DNA of 64,000 bases from contig NZ_CP136759.1 of assembly GCF_032931615.1 (NCBI RefSeq), forward strand, positions 2,294,001 through 2,358,000, written 5' to 3'. The DNA is from Palleronia sp. LCG004 (GTDB taxonomy: Bacteria; Pseudomonadota; Alphaproteobacteria; Rhodobacterales; Rhodobacteraceae). Positions within the stretch are counted from its first letter, which is position 1. Every line of letters begins with the position of its first letter. The position numbers were made by a program, and so were the translations under genes. Of this stretch, positions 56,511 to 64,000 are shown one piece after another. Under the pieces are notes generated by a model, which was not told the DNA's origin, searched no databases, and saw nothing but the letters and a program-made list of their open reading frames with translations.

Positions 56511-58154
56511 ATGGCACGATATGTCTTCATCACCGGCGGCGTGGTTTCGAGCCTTGGAAAGGGCTTGGCGTCAGCCGCACTCGGCGCACTTCTGCAGGCG
56601 CGCGGCTTTTCGGTCAGGCTGAGAAAGCTCGACCCCTATCTCAACGTCGATCCCGGCACGATGAGCCCGTTCGAGCATGGCGAGGTCTTCGTCACCGATG
56701 ACGGGGCCGAGACCGATCTCGACCTCGGGCATTACGAACGCTTCACCGGTGTCGCGGCGCGCGCGACAGACAGCGTGTCCTCCGGTCGCATCTACTCCAG
56801 CGTGCTGGAGAAGGAACGCCGCGGCGACTATCTCGGCAAGACCATCCAGGTCATTCCCCACGTCACCGACGAGATCAAGGACTTCCTCCGCGTCGGTGCC
56901 GACGAGGTCGATTTCATGCTCTGCGAGATCGGCGGCACCGTCGGCGACATCGAGGGGCTCCCCTTCTTCGAGGCGATCCGGCAATTCGGCCAGGAACGCC
57001 CGCGCGGGCAGTGCATCTTCATGCACCTCACGTTGCTGCCCTGGATCGCGGCCAGCGGAGAGCTCAAGACCAAGCCCACGCAGCATTCCGTCAAGGAACT
57101 GCGCTCGATCGGCATCGCGCCCGACGTGCTCGTCTGCCGGTCCGAGCGGCCGATCCCCGAAAAGGAGCGCGAGAAGCTCGCCCTTTTCTGCAACGTGCGA
57201 CCCGATTCGGTGATCGCCGCCTACGACCTCAGCTCGATCTACGAGGCACCGCTGGCCTATCATCGCGAGGGGATGGATCAGGCCGTGCTGGATGCGTTCG
57301 GCATCTCGCCCGCGCCGAAACCGAACCTCGCCCGCTGGGACGACGTCGCCGACCGCGTCTTCAACCCCGAGGGCGAAGTGCGCGTCGCGATCGTCGGCAA
57401 GTACACCCAGCTCGAGGATGCGTACAAATCCATTGCCGAGGCCCTGACCCATGGCGGCATGGCCAATCGCGTCAAGGTCGATATCGAATGGGTGGACGCC
57501 GAACTCTTCGAGCGCGAGGATCCGGCCCCCTACCTCGAGGGCTACGACGCTATTCTCGTGCCCGGCGGTTTCGGTGAGCGCGGCACCGAGGGCAAGATCA
57601 AGGCGGCCCAGTTCGCGCGCATCCACAAGGTTCCCTATCTCGGCATCTGCCTCGGCATGCAGATGGCCGTGGTCGAGGCGGCGCGCAATCTCGCCGGCAT
57701 GCAGACCGCCGGCAGCCAGGAATTCGACCACGAGGCCGGGCAGGCCCGGTTCGAGCCGGTGATTTTCCACCTCAAGGAATGGATCAAGGACAACCAGACG
57801 ATCGCGCGCGACGTGCTCGACAACAAGGGCGGAACGATGCGCCTCGGCTCCTATGCCGCGACGCTGAAGGAGGGCTCCAAGGTCGCCGGCGTCTACGGGA
57901 CGCACCGCATCGAGGAGCGCCACCGCCATCGCTACGAGGTCGACGTGAAGTATCGCGAAGCGCTCGAGGATCACGGCCTGTGCTTCTCCGGCATGTCGCC
58001 GGACGGACGCCTGCCCGAGATCGTCGAGGTCACGGACCATCCCTGGTTCATCGGGGTGCAATTCCACCCCGAACTCAAGTCGAAGCCGTTCGCCCCGCAC
58101 CCGCTCTTCGCGGATTTCGTGCGCGCCGCGAAGGAGAACAGCCGCCTCGTCTGA
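56511..58154 (+). CDS. pyrG: CTP synthase
   Basis: A 547-residue enzyme making CTP from UTP, ATP and glutamine. The N-terminal synthetase domain (about 1-270) begins [17 protein letters not shown] (ATP loop), with [14 protein letters not shown] and [11 protein letters not shown]. The C-terminal class I glutamine amidotransferase domain has the nucleophile Cys in GICLGMQ and the His-Glu pair in FHPEL. ATG 56511 gives the standard N-terminus. The gene is followed by a dyad (ACGTTCC/GGAACGT, 58173-58196) that overlaps the csbD promoter region. Confidence 0.97.
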   Translation: MARYVFITGGVVSSLGKGLASAALGALLQARGFSVRLRKLDPYLNVDPGTMSPFEHGEVFVTDDGAETDLDLGHYERFTGVAARATDSVSSGRIYSSVLEKERRGDYLGKTIQVIPHVTDEIKDFLRVGADEVDFMLCEIGGTVGDIEGLPFFEAIRQFGQERPRGQCIFMHLTLLPWIAASGELKTKPTQHSVKELRSIGIAPDVLVCRSERPIPEKEREKLALFCNVRPDSVIAAYDLSSIYEAPLAYHREGMDQAVLDAFGISPAPKPNLARWDDVADRVFNPEGEVRVAIVGKYTQLEDAYKSIAEALTHGGMANRVKVDIEWVDAELFEREDPAPYLEGYDAILVPGGFGERGTEGKIKAAQFARIHKVPYLGICLGMQMAVVEAARNLAGMQTAGSQEFDHEAGQARFEPVIFHLKEWIKDNQTIARDVLDNKGGTMRLGSYAATLKEGSKVAGVYGTHRIEERHRHRYEVDVKYREALEDHGLCFSGMSPDGRLPEIVEVTDHPWFIGVQFHPELKSKPFAPHPLFADFVRAAKENSRLV

Positions 58155-58189
58155 GCGCGGCCCGCGCGGATCACGTTCCGGTGCGCGGG

Positions 58190-58214
58190 GGAACGTTTGC
58201 GGCGGCACCGTGTT
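58190..58214 (+). promoter_or_regulatory. EcfG-type general stress promoter of csbD
   Basis: GGAAC at 58190-58194, 16 bases, then TGTT at 58211-58214; the alphaproteobacterial EcfG consensus is GGAAC-N16/17-CGTT. The site is 38 bases before the csbD start. CsbD-like genes are typical members of general stress regulons. Confidence 0.45.
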
Positions 58215-58252
58215 CTCTTCGCATACGCAACGTGATTCGTGGAGAGACGATC

Positions 58253-58426
58253 ATGAACGACAATACCACCAAAGGCACCGTCAAGAACCTCGCCGGCAAG
58301 GCCAAGGAAGCCGCAGGCAACCTGACCAACAATGAGCGGCTCGAGGCCGAAGGCAAGGCCGATCAGGTCGAAGGCCGTGCGCAGAAGACCGCGGGCGAAG
58401 CCGAAAAGACTCTCAAGGGCAAATAG
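58253..58426 (+). CDS. CsbD family stress protein
   Basis: A 57-residue, very hydrophilic, lysine- and alanine-rich protein of the CsbD family (KGTVKNLAGKAKEAAGNLT, then GKADQVEGRAQKTAGEAE). In many bacteria CsbD-like proteins accumulate under general stress; the molecular role is unknown. ATG 58253 is preceded by GGAGAG. An EcfG-type promoter match lies upstream and an intrinsic terminator 34 bases downstream, so the gene is a single stress-inducible unit. Confidence 0.88.
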   Translation: MNDNTTKGTVKNLAGKAKEAAGNLTNNERLEAEGKADQVEGRAQKTAGEAEKTLKGK

Positions 58427-58460
58427 TCCGATCCATCTCGCGATCGGCGAGACAGAATAG

Positions 58461-58490
58461 AAAAAGCCGGCCCCTCGGGCCGGCTTTTTT
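58461..58490. terminator. Bidirectional terminator between csbD and the MipA gene
   Basis: AAAAAGCCGGCCC, loop CTC, GGGCCGGCTTTTTT. A-tract and T-tract flank a 9-bp stem, so it can end transcription of csbD on the plus strand and of the MipA gene on the reverse strand. Confidence 0.93.
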
Positions 58491-58510
58491 ATGCGGAAAG
58501 GTCTGTTACC

Positions 58511-59326
58511 TCAGAAATCGAGGGTGATCTGACGCGTGATGCCGACACGCAATCCGTACTGGTCGCGATCGCCCTGCTGAACGATGGGACTGTCCTCCGC
58601 GTCACCCATGAAGCGATCCCAGGTGACGGCACCTTCCACGCCCCAGCGATCGTTGATCGCGTATGTCGCTCCGAGTTCCAGACCGGCACTCAGCACGCCG
58701 CCATCGGGATCGTAGGCGGCAAAGTTGCTCCGCGCAGCCTCGCTCTCGGTCACGCCGAAATAGGTATCGGCATAGTCGCCGGATCCGATCAGCATCCGCG
58801 GCCCGAGCGTCACGGTCAGGTTGTCGGTCGGATAGGTGATGACATCGGCCCCCAGCTCGCCCACGAAGCTTTCGTGCCCGACAACGCCGTACCGCGCATC
58901 CGCGAAGACGTTGAAGCGATAGGACGTGTATCCGAGACCAAGACCCAGCTCGAGCGTCTCGTCCACGTCGTCGAGGCCCGCGAGCTCGGAATTGTCGTCC
59001 CCGCTGCGTTCGTCGATATAGCGGAACGAGCCGCGCAGCCCCAGACCGTAGCCCGGATCGCTCGCATCCGCATTTCCGAGCTCGCGCCCGAAAAGATTGG
59101 CGTATCCCAGACGGAACCCGAAATCCGGCCCGACACCGTAGCTGTCGGAGCCGAAGTAATCCGGCGTCGACGCCACACCGCCGCGCAGCGTGAAGACCAG
59201 ATCCGGCGTCGAGGCACGCGGTGCGGCGTAGGCCGGCGCGCTCTCGGCCACAGGCATCGTCAGATCGCCGGCCAGCGCGAGGCCCGGCAGGGTCGAAAGG
59301 ATTGCGGCGATGGCGATACGGGACAT
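58511..59326 (-). CDS. MipA/OmpV family outer-membrane protein
   Basis: A 271-residue outer-membrane beta-barrel. A signal peptide (cleavage after ALA, about residue 19) is followed by alternating amphipathic strands (FTLRGGVASTPDYFGSDSY, ELGLGLGYTSYRFNVFADAR) and a C-terminal Phe (ITLDF), the barrel insertion signal. MipA/OmpV proteins have been linked to peptidoglycan hydrolase scaffolding or to antibiotic uptake in different species; the role here is unknown. It is divergent from the TerB gene, with 131 bases between them. Confidence 0.87.
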   Translation of the reverse strand: MSRIAIAAILSTLPGLALAGDLTMPVAESAPAYAAPRASTPDLVFTLRGGVASTPDYFGSDSYGVGPDFGFRLGYANLFGRELGNADASDPGYGLGLRGSFRYIDERSGDDNSELAGLDDVDETLELGLGLGYTSYRFNVFADARYGVVGHESFVGELGADVITYPTDNLTVTLGPRMLIGSGDYADTYFGVTESEAARSNFAAYDPDGGVLSAGLELGATYAINDRWGVEGAVTWDRFMGDAEDSPIVQQGDRDQYGLRVGITRQITLDF

Positions 59327-59457
59327 GGACTGATCCGGCTTTCAGAAACTCGTTCTGCACATAGCGGGACCGGAACGCCGCGAACAGGGGGCTCGGGGAA
59401 TTTAACGCCCTCGCGAGGAGTCTTGGCGTTTATGCAACAGCAGGCTATGTCAGATCC

Positions 59458-59898
59458 ATGTTTGCCGAGCTCATCAACCGCCTGACCTCTCAGGATCCGC
59501 AACCGCTGCATCAGCAGGATGCGCGGCTTTCCCTTGCCGCCCTCCTCGTGCGTCTCGCCCGCTCCGACGGATCCTACCTGCGTCAGGAGATCGCCCGTAT
59601 CGATCGCGTCCTGGCCACGCGCTATGCCCTCTCGCCCGAAGAGGCCGCCGACCTGCGCGCCGATGCGGAAGCGCTCGAGGCCGAGGCCCCCGATACCGTG
59701 CGCTTCACGAGGGCCATCAAGGACGGTGTTCCCTACGAGGATCGGGTCGGCGTGATCGAGGCGCTGTGGGACGTGGTGCTCGCCGACGGCGAGCGCGACG
59801 ACGAGGAGAATTCGCTGATGCGGATGATCGCGCCGATGCTGGGGGTCAACGATCGCGACAGCAACATGGCCCGCCGCCGCGTCGAAGACCGCGCGTGA
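59458..59898 (+). CDS. TerB family tellurite resistance-like protein
   Basis: A 146-residue all-helical protein of the TerB/DjlA-N type (SLAALLVRLARSDGSYLRQEI, then VIEALWDVVLADGERDDEEN with the acidic metal-binding pattern). Despite the family name, most members have no shown part in tellurite resistance. The ABC transporter ATPase gene starts at a GTG overlapping its stop (GTGA), so it may be co-transcribed with the transporter by chance of packing or for a shared need. Confidence 0.87.
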   Translation: MFAELINRLTSQDPQPLHQQDARLSLAALLVRLARSDGSYLRQEIARIDRVLATRYALSPEEAADLRADAEALEAEAPDTVRFTRAIKDGVPYEDRVGVIEALWDVVLADGERDDEENSLMRMIAPMLGVNDRDSNMARRRVEDRA

Positions 59899-60686
59899 GC
59901 GCCGACGCCATGCCGCGCGATGAAGATATCCCGGTCCTGTCGATCAGCGGCCTGCACAAGTCATACGGTGATCTGGAGGTCCTGAAGGGCGTCGATCTCG
60001 TGGCGGCCCGCGGTCATGTCGTCTCGCTCATCGGATCGTCGGGATCGGGCAAGTCCACGCTGCTGCGATGTGCCAATCTGCTCGAGGACAGCCAGGACGG
60101 TGAGATCGCCTTCGAGGGCGAGCCCGTGCGCTGGCGCGGGACCCGCGGCGACAGGCATCCCGCCGATCCGAAACAGGTGACGCGCATTCGCACGAATCTG
60201 TCGATGGTGTTCCAGCAGTTCAACCTCTGGGCCCACATGACCATTCTGCAGAACGTGATGGAGGCCCCCGTGACCGTCCTCGGCCGCCCCCGCGCCGAGG
60301 TCGAGAGCGCCGCGCGCGGCTACCTCGACAAGGTCGGGATCGGCGACAAGTGCGACGCCTATCCCGCGCAGCTTTCCGGCGGCCAGCAACAGCGCGCGGC
60401 GATCGCCCGCGCCCTCTGCATGGAGCCGCGCGCGATCCTCTTCGACGAGCCGACCTCCGCCCTCGATCCCGAGCTCGAGCAGGAGGTCGTCCGCGTGATC
60501 AAGGGCCTGGCCGAGGAGGGCCGCACCATGGTCATCGTCACCCACGACATGGGAATGGCCCGTGATTGCAGCGACCACGTCATCTTCCTGCATCAGGGCC
60601 GGATCGAGGAAGAAGGCCCGCCCGACCGCCTCTTCGGATCGCCCGAGAGCCAGCGCCTGCGGGGATTCCTGTCCTCCACCGCCTGA
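59895..60686 (+). CDS. Polar amino-acid type ABC transporter ATP-binding protein
   Basis: A 263-residue ATPase of the HisP/GlnQ/OccP group. Walker A GSSGSGKST, Q-loop FQQFNLWAHMT, signature LSGGQQQR and Walker B ILFDEPTSALDPEL are intact. The insert WRGTRGDRHPADPKQVTR before the Q-loop is typical of histidine, lysine/arginine and opine importers. Start is either GTG 59895, overlapping the TerB stop as GTGA, or ATG 59910 (258 residues); the ATG gives the more usual N-terminus but has no clear ribosome-binding site. It is first in ATPase-receptor-permease-permease. Confidence 0.92.
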   Translation: MSADAMPRDEDIPVLSISGLHKSYGDLEVLKGVDLVAARGHVVSLIGSSGSGKSTLLRCANLLEDSQDGEIAFEGEPVRWRGTRGDRHPADPKQVTRIRTNLSMVFQQFNLWAHMTILQNVMEAPVTVLGRPRAEVESAARGYLDKVGIGDKCDAYPAQLSGGQQQRAAIARALCMEPRAILFDEPTSALDPELEQEVVRVIKGLAEEGRTMVIVTHDMGMARDCSDHVIFLHQGRIEEEGPPDRLFGSPESQRLRGFLSSTA

Positions 60687-60783
60687 AAACGCAGCAGACG
60701 CACACGCATCGGGCGAAAGCGACGCGATTTCCGTGGCGACAGACTTGCCAAGCGGCGCGCTTCCCCCGACCCTGCGTCGGTCA

Positions 60784-60806
60784 CGGCCCGGCGAAGCGGC
60801 GGGCCG
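60784..60806 (+). other. Hairpin in front of the ABC solute-receptor gene
   Basis: A perfect 7-bp stem CGGCCCG / CGGGCCG with a 9-base loop, 29 bases upstream of the receptor start. It may protect a processed receptor mRNA from 5-prime attack or limit read-through from the ATPase gene. Confidence 0.45.
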
Positions 60807-60835
60807 CCCAACAGATTGAACGGGAGAAGATTTTC

Positions 60836-61564
60836 ATGAAGACCCTCATCCTTTCGGCAGCGGCCCTGAGCCTCGCCGGCACGTTCGGCGCCGCCGCGCA
60901 GGACACTGTCCGCCTCGGAACCGAAGGGGCCTATGCGCCCTACAACTTCCTCGACGATTCGGGCGAAGTCGCGGGTTTCGAGCGCGAGCTCGGTGACGAA
61001 CTCTGCGCGCGGGCCGAACTCAGCTGCGAATGGGTCACGAACGACTGGGATTCGATCATCCCGAACCTCGTCTCGGGCAATTACGATGCGATCATGGCCG
61101 GCATGTCGATCACCGACGAGCGTCGCGAGGTCCTCGACTTCAGCGAGAACTACACCCAGCCCGACCCGTCGGTCTTCGTCGCGGCCTCCGAGGACACCGA
61201 CCTCGAAAGCGGCGTGATCGCGGCACAGACCGGCACGATCCAGGCTGGATACGCCGCCTCCGAGATGCCCGGTGCTGCCCTGCTCGAATTCGCCACGCCC
61301 GAAGAGACAGTCGCGGCCGTCCGCAGCGGCGAGGCCGACGCGGTGCTGGCCGACAAGGCGTTCCTCGTTCCCGTGGTCGAGAACGACCCCGAACTGATGA
61401 TGGTGGGCGACGACGTCCTCATCGGCGACGGCATCGGCATGGGGTTCCGTCAATCCGACGACGAGCTGCGCGAGCGCTTCGACACCGCGATCCAGTCGAT
61501 GAAGGAAGACGGCAGCCTGAACACCCTGATCGAGAAGTGGCTGCCCGAAGGCGCGACCTTCTGA
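60836..61564 (+). CDS. ABC transporter substrate-binding protein, family 3
   Basis: A 242-residue periplasmic receptor: signal peptide (cleavage after AAA, about residue 21), then a bilobal family 3 domain (VRLGTEGAYAPYNF, DWDSIIPNLVSGNYDAIMAGMSIT, with the Arg-containing SITDERREVLDFSENY block that binds the amino-acid carboxylate). It is of the histidine/arginine/opine group; the exact ligand is unknown. GGGAGAAG precedes ATG 60836. GC-rich hairpins lie on both sides of the cistron (60784-60806 and 61585-61607), which may set its higher expression. Confidence 0.92.
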   Translation: MKTLILSAAALSLAGTFGAAAQDTVRLGTEGAYAPYNFLDDSGEVAGFERELGDELCARAELSCEWVTNDWDSIIPNLVSGNYDAIMAGMSITDERREVLDFSENYTQPDPSVFVAASEDTDLESGVIAAQTGTIQAGYAASEMPGAALLEFATPEETVAAVRSGEADAVLADKAFLVPVVENDPELMMVGDDVLIGDGIGMGFRQSDDELRERFDTAIQSMKEDGSLNTLIEKWLPEGATF

Positions 61565-61584
61565 TCACGACACCATCACCATCG

Positions 61585-61607
61585 CGCGCGCCCGCCCGGG
61601 GCGCGCG
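61585..61607 (+). other. Hairpin after the ABC solute-receptor gene
   Basis: A perfect 9-bp stem CGCGCGCCC / GGGCGCGCG with a 5-base loop, 20 bases after the receptor stop and 30 bases before the first permease gene. There is no T-tract, so partial termination or 3-prime mRNA protection is more likely than full stop. Confidence 0.55.
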
Positions 61608-61637
61608 TGACCGCCCTTCGCGGAGACGCCTGAGCCG

Positions 61638-62501
61638 ATGACCTGCACGGATCCCGCTACGCTCGACGGGCTCGCCTGGCTCGCCTGCTACCTGACGACA
61701 GGCAAGCACATGGCGTTCTACACCTCCTTCGGGACCGTGCTTCTGCTTCTGGCGGTGACGGCACCGACCGCCCTGCTCTTCGGGTTCGGCGGTGCGGTCG
61801 CCGCGCGGGCCCGGCTCGCCCCGATCCGCGCAGTCGGCAAGACCTACATCGCGATCGTGCGTGGCGTGCCGGACATCGCCTTCTTCCTGTTCTTCGTGAT
61901 CGCGCTGGATCAGGGCATCGAATATCTGCGGCATCGCGTGCTCTGCCCCGACTGGGACGAGCCGGTGCGCAGGGGCAGCGATTTCGTCGTCTGCTCGATC
62001 GCGAAACTTCCCCTCAACACCGCGCCGCAATGGCAGCACGAGATCTACGGCTTCGGCCTTGCCGTGGTGACCTTCGCCATCGTCTTCGGGGCCTTCGCGG
62101 CCAATGTGCTCTACGGCGCGATGATGGCCGTGCCGCGCGCCCAGATCGAGACGGCCGAGGCCTACGGGATGAGCCGCGGCCAGGCATTCCGCCGGATCCT
62201 CGTGCCGCAGATGTGGGTCTATGCGCTGCCGGGCCTGTCGAACCTCTGGATGGTCCTCGTCAAGGCGACGCCGCTGCTCTTTCTGCTGGGCGTCGAGGAC
62301 ATCGTCTACTGGGCGCGCGAACTGGGCGGCACCAAGACGCCGAACTTCACCGATTATCCCCACGGCGACTGGCGGCTCTGGTACTTCCTCGCGCTGCTCG
62401 TCTTCTACCTCCTGCTCACCAAGGTGTCGGAACAGGTGCTCGAACGATTGATGAAACGTCTGACCTTCGGTCAGGCCACCACGGGCGGCATGGCGCGATG
62501 A
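61638..62501 (+). CDS. ABC transporter permease (HisQ/HisM type), first
   Basis: A 287-residue inner-membrane protein with about five helices and the ATPase-contact EAA loop (ETAEAYGMSRGQAFRRILVPQ). A soluble loop of about 45 residues between helices (LRHRVLCPDWDEPVRRGSDF) contains two Cys and is longer than in enteric HisQ. It pairs with the second permease, whose start overlaps its stop by four bases (ATGA). Confidence 0.9.
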   Translation: MTCTDPATLDGLAWLACYLTTGKHMAFYTSFGTVLLLLAVTAPTALLFGFGGAVAARARLAPIRAVGKTYIAIVRGVPDIAFFLFFVIALDQGIEYLRHRVLCPDWDEPVRRGSDFVVCSIAKLPLNTAPQWQHEIYGFGLAVVTFAIVFGAFAANVLYGAMMAVPRAQIETAEAYGMSRGQAFRRILVPQMWVYALPGLSNLWMVLVKATPLLFLLGVEDIVYWARELGGTKTPNFTDYPHGDWRLWYFLALLVFYLLLTKVSEQVLERLMKRLTFGQATTGGMAR

Positions 62502-63304
62502 GCTGCCTCGTCACGATCCAGGACTACGCGCTGCGCTCGATCGGTTTCGGCGAAAGGCTCCTGCCGCGCAGCGACTTCACGCTCTGCCAGCAGGTCACGC
62601 TGATCGGCTCCGGCATGATCTGGAACGTCTATTTCGGCGCGATCGCGCTCGCCACCGGCTTCGTGCTGGCCGTGGCGCTGGCCATGGGCAAGACGGCGCG
62701 GACCGCGTTCCTGCGCAAGCCCGCCGAATGGACAATCTTCGTCTTTCGCGGATCGCCTCTCTTCATCCAGTTCTTCTTCGCCTATTTCCTGTTCCTGTCG
62801 CTGAAGGGACAGATCGCGTTCTTCGATCCGTTCACCGCAGCATGGCTCGGGGCGCTGATCGTGCTCTTTCTCAATACCGCCGCCTATTCGGGAGAGATCT
62901 TCTACGGCGCGCTCCGATCGATCCCGCGCGGCGACATGGAAGCGGCCGAAGCCTATGGCATCACCGGCTTCACGAAATTCAGGCGCATCACCTTTCCGAC
63001 GATGCTGCGCCTTGCATGGCCCGCCTACACGAACGAGGCGATCTTCCTCTTCCATGCCACGACGCTCGTCTATTTCTCGGGCTTTCCGGCATGGCAGCAG
63101 CAGGGCGATGCGCTTTATTATGCCAAGTATTTCGCGGACAAGACGTTCAATCCGTTCGTCCCCTATCCCATTCTGGCGGGATATTTTATCTTGCTGACGC
63201 TCGCGATCGTCGGGATCTTTTCGCTGGCATCGAAAAGGCTCAATCGCCATCTGCCGCGCGCGGCGCAGCGGCGTCTCCGTTTCCGCCCGAACTTCCTGCG
63301 CTAG
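62498..63304 (+). CDS. ABC transporter permease (HisQ/HisM type), second
   Basis: A 268-residue inner-membrane protein with about five helices, the conserved FVFRGSPLFIQFFF segment and the EAA loop (EAAEAYGITGFTKFRRITFPT). It completes the polar amino-acid or opine importer. The stop overlaps that of the convergent FAD-linked oxidase by four bases (CTAG), leaving no room for a terminator. Confidence 0.92.
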   Translation: MSCLVTIQDYALRSIGFGERLLPRSDFTLCQQVTLIGSGMIWNVYFGAIALATGFVLAVALAMGKTARTAFLRKPAEWTIFVFRGSPLFIQFFFAYFLFLSLKGQIAFFDPFTAAWLGALIVLFLNTAAYSGEIFYGALRSIPRGDMEAAEAYGITGFTKFRRITFPTMLRLAWPAYTNEAIFLFHATTLVYFSGFPAWQQQGDALYYAKYFADKTFNPFVPYPILAGYFILLTLAIVGIFSLASKRLNRHLPRAAQRRLRFRPNFLR

Positions 63305-64000
63305 GCGCGCAGGACGGCACCGGGATTCATAATGCCCCCGGGGTCGAGCGCGGCCTTGATCGCACGCATCGCCCCAAGCTTCGCGGGATCGCCATAGCGT
63401 TCGAGCTGCGAGACCTTGAGCCGCCCCACCCCGTGCTCGGCCGAGAACGACCCGTTCCGCGCCGCGACCGCCTCGTCCACGATGGCGCGCAGATGCTCGG
63501 TGCGATCCGCGAACTCGACCTTCGAGCGTCCCACGGGCGGGAAGAGGTTGTAATGCAGGTTGCCGTCTCCGAGATGGCCGAAGACGTTGATCCGCAGATC
63601 GGTCTCGTGCCGCAGCGCCGCGTTGCAATCGACGATGAATCCGGGAATTTCCGAAAGCGGCAGCGACACGTCGCTCGAGACGATCGCGCCCACGCGCTTG
63701 TTGGCTTCGGGAATGCTCTCGCGCAGGGCCCAGATGTCGCGACGCTGCGCCTCGCTTTGCGCGATGACGCCGTCGCTCGCGAGCCCGGCCTCGAACGCCG
63801 TCTCGAACAGTCGTTCGAGGCTGGCGGCGGGGTCCATGCCGTCGGGCAGGCCCAGATCGATCAGCACGCTCCAATCCGGGATCTCGTCGAAGGGCTGCTT
63901 TACCGGAACGCCGGTCTCGGCCAGGAACCGCAGCCCCTCCCCCGAGATGAGCTCGAACGCCGAAACTCCGCCCGTCACCTGTGCGCGCGCCAGCAGGTCG
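63301..64000 (-). CDS. FAD-linked oxidase, GlcD/D-2-hydroxyacid dehydrogenase type (partial)
   Basis: The C-terminal about 233 residues of a flavoenzyme; the frame stays open to the right edge, so the N-terminal FAD-binding domain lies outside. The visible part is the FAD-oxidase C-terminal domain with FGHLGDGNLHYN (metal-binding His residues), SFSAEHGVGRLK and the final DPGGIMNPGAVL. This pattern is shared by D-2-hydroxyglutarate dehydrogenase, glycolate oxidase GlcD and bacterial D-lactate dehydrogenases; the substrate cannot be decided from this half. No start codon should be assigned within the window. Confidence 0.9.
   Translation of the reverse strand, partial: DLLARAQVTGGVSAFELISGEGLRFLAETGVPVKQPFDEIPDWSVLIDLGLPDGMDPAASLERLFETAFEAGLASDGVIAQSEAQRRDIWALRESIPEANKRVGAIVSSDVSLPLSEIPGFIVDCNAALRHETDLRINVFGHLGDGNLHYNLFPPVGRSKVEFADRTEHLRAIVDEAVAARNGSFSAEHGVGRLKVSQLERYGDPAKLGAMRAIKAALDPGGIMNPGAVLRA

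Noticed and set aside
59458..59898. Tellurite resistance operon from the TerB-like gene
   Set aside because: Only a single TerB-domain gene is present, without TerA, TerC, TerD or TerZ; such isolated proteins seldom relate to tellurite.

Overview
The window is a gene-dense, GC-rich chromosomal segment of an alphaproteobacterium, most likely the order Rhodobacterales (Roseobacter/Paracoccaceae group). Pointers are a fused sulfate adenylyltransferase/APS kinase, an RpoH2-type sigma factor, a VPLPA-CTERM protein, small DUF2842 and DUF2065 membrane proteins, a Hint_2 protein, DUF2927 lipoprotein and TAXI/TRAP transport genes. About 64 genes are called. No tRNA, rRNA, CRISPR array, insertion sequence, prophage or biosynthetic cluster was seen; it reads as core genome rather than an island.

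Layout. 0-7.7 kb: the tail of an unknown gene, a DUF2927 lipoprotein, and a reverse-strand unit of a hybrid histidine kinase, two half-size PqiA proteins, PqiB and PqiC (lipid transport between inner and outer membrane). 7.9-12.5 kb: a TAXI-type TRAP transporter with a fused permease and UspA protein, then a stand-alone RAM-domain protein. 12.6-18.5 kb: an SDR oxidoreductase and aminotransferase pair, ubiK, and lgt-midA-pgeF in overlapping order, then a Hint-domain protein. 18.5-25.5 kb: lrp/trxB divergon, malonyl-CoA synthetase, sat-cysC, and PhoX with a possible Pho box. 25.6-33.4 kb (reverse): M3 peptidase, hppD, moeB-dut-coaBC, chaN and rpoH2. 33.8-44.6 kb: GST, comM, a CaiB CoA-transferase/acyl-CoA dehydrogenase divergon, M29 aminopeptidase, adenine deaminase, two small lipoproteins (one an M48 protease), a DCC protein, and a class II deacetylase with a coupled small partner. 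44.6-55.1 kb (mostly reverse): ferredoxin, hflK-hflC-DUF2065-degP membrane quality control, gor, rpiA, thiamine pyrophosphokinase, an unknown 418-residue protein and purA-DUF2842. 55.3-64 kb: VPLPA-CTERM protein, secG, pyrG, csbD, MipA, TerB, a polar amino-acid type ABC importer and the C-terminal part of an FAD-linked oxidase.

The genes are tightly packed: many same-strand neighbours overlap by ATGA or TGATG, and five convergent pairs overlap by exactly four bases at CTAG or CTAA. The most interesting signals are small ones. They are four long helical repeats (three spaced exactly 118 residues apart) in the PqiB stalk, ECF-type promoter matches in front of rpoH2 and csbD, a hairpin that covers the ribosome-binding site of comM, two 13-bp direct repeats 21 bp apart between lrp and trxB, GC-rich hairpins around the solute-binding-protein cistrons of both transporters, an insertion in glutathione reductase, and an AT-rich leader with a large inverted repeat in front of the VPLPA-CTERM gene. 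I found no clear evidence of a wholly new multi-gene system.
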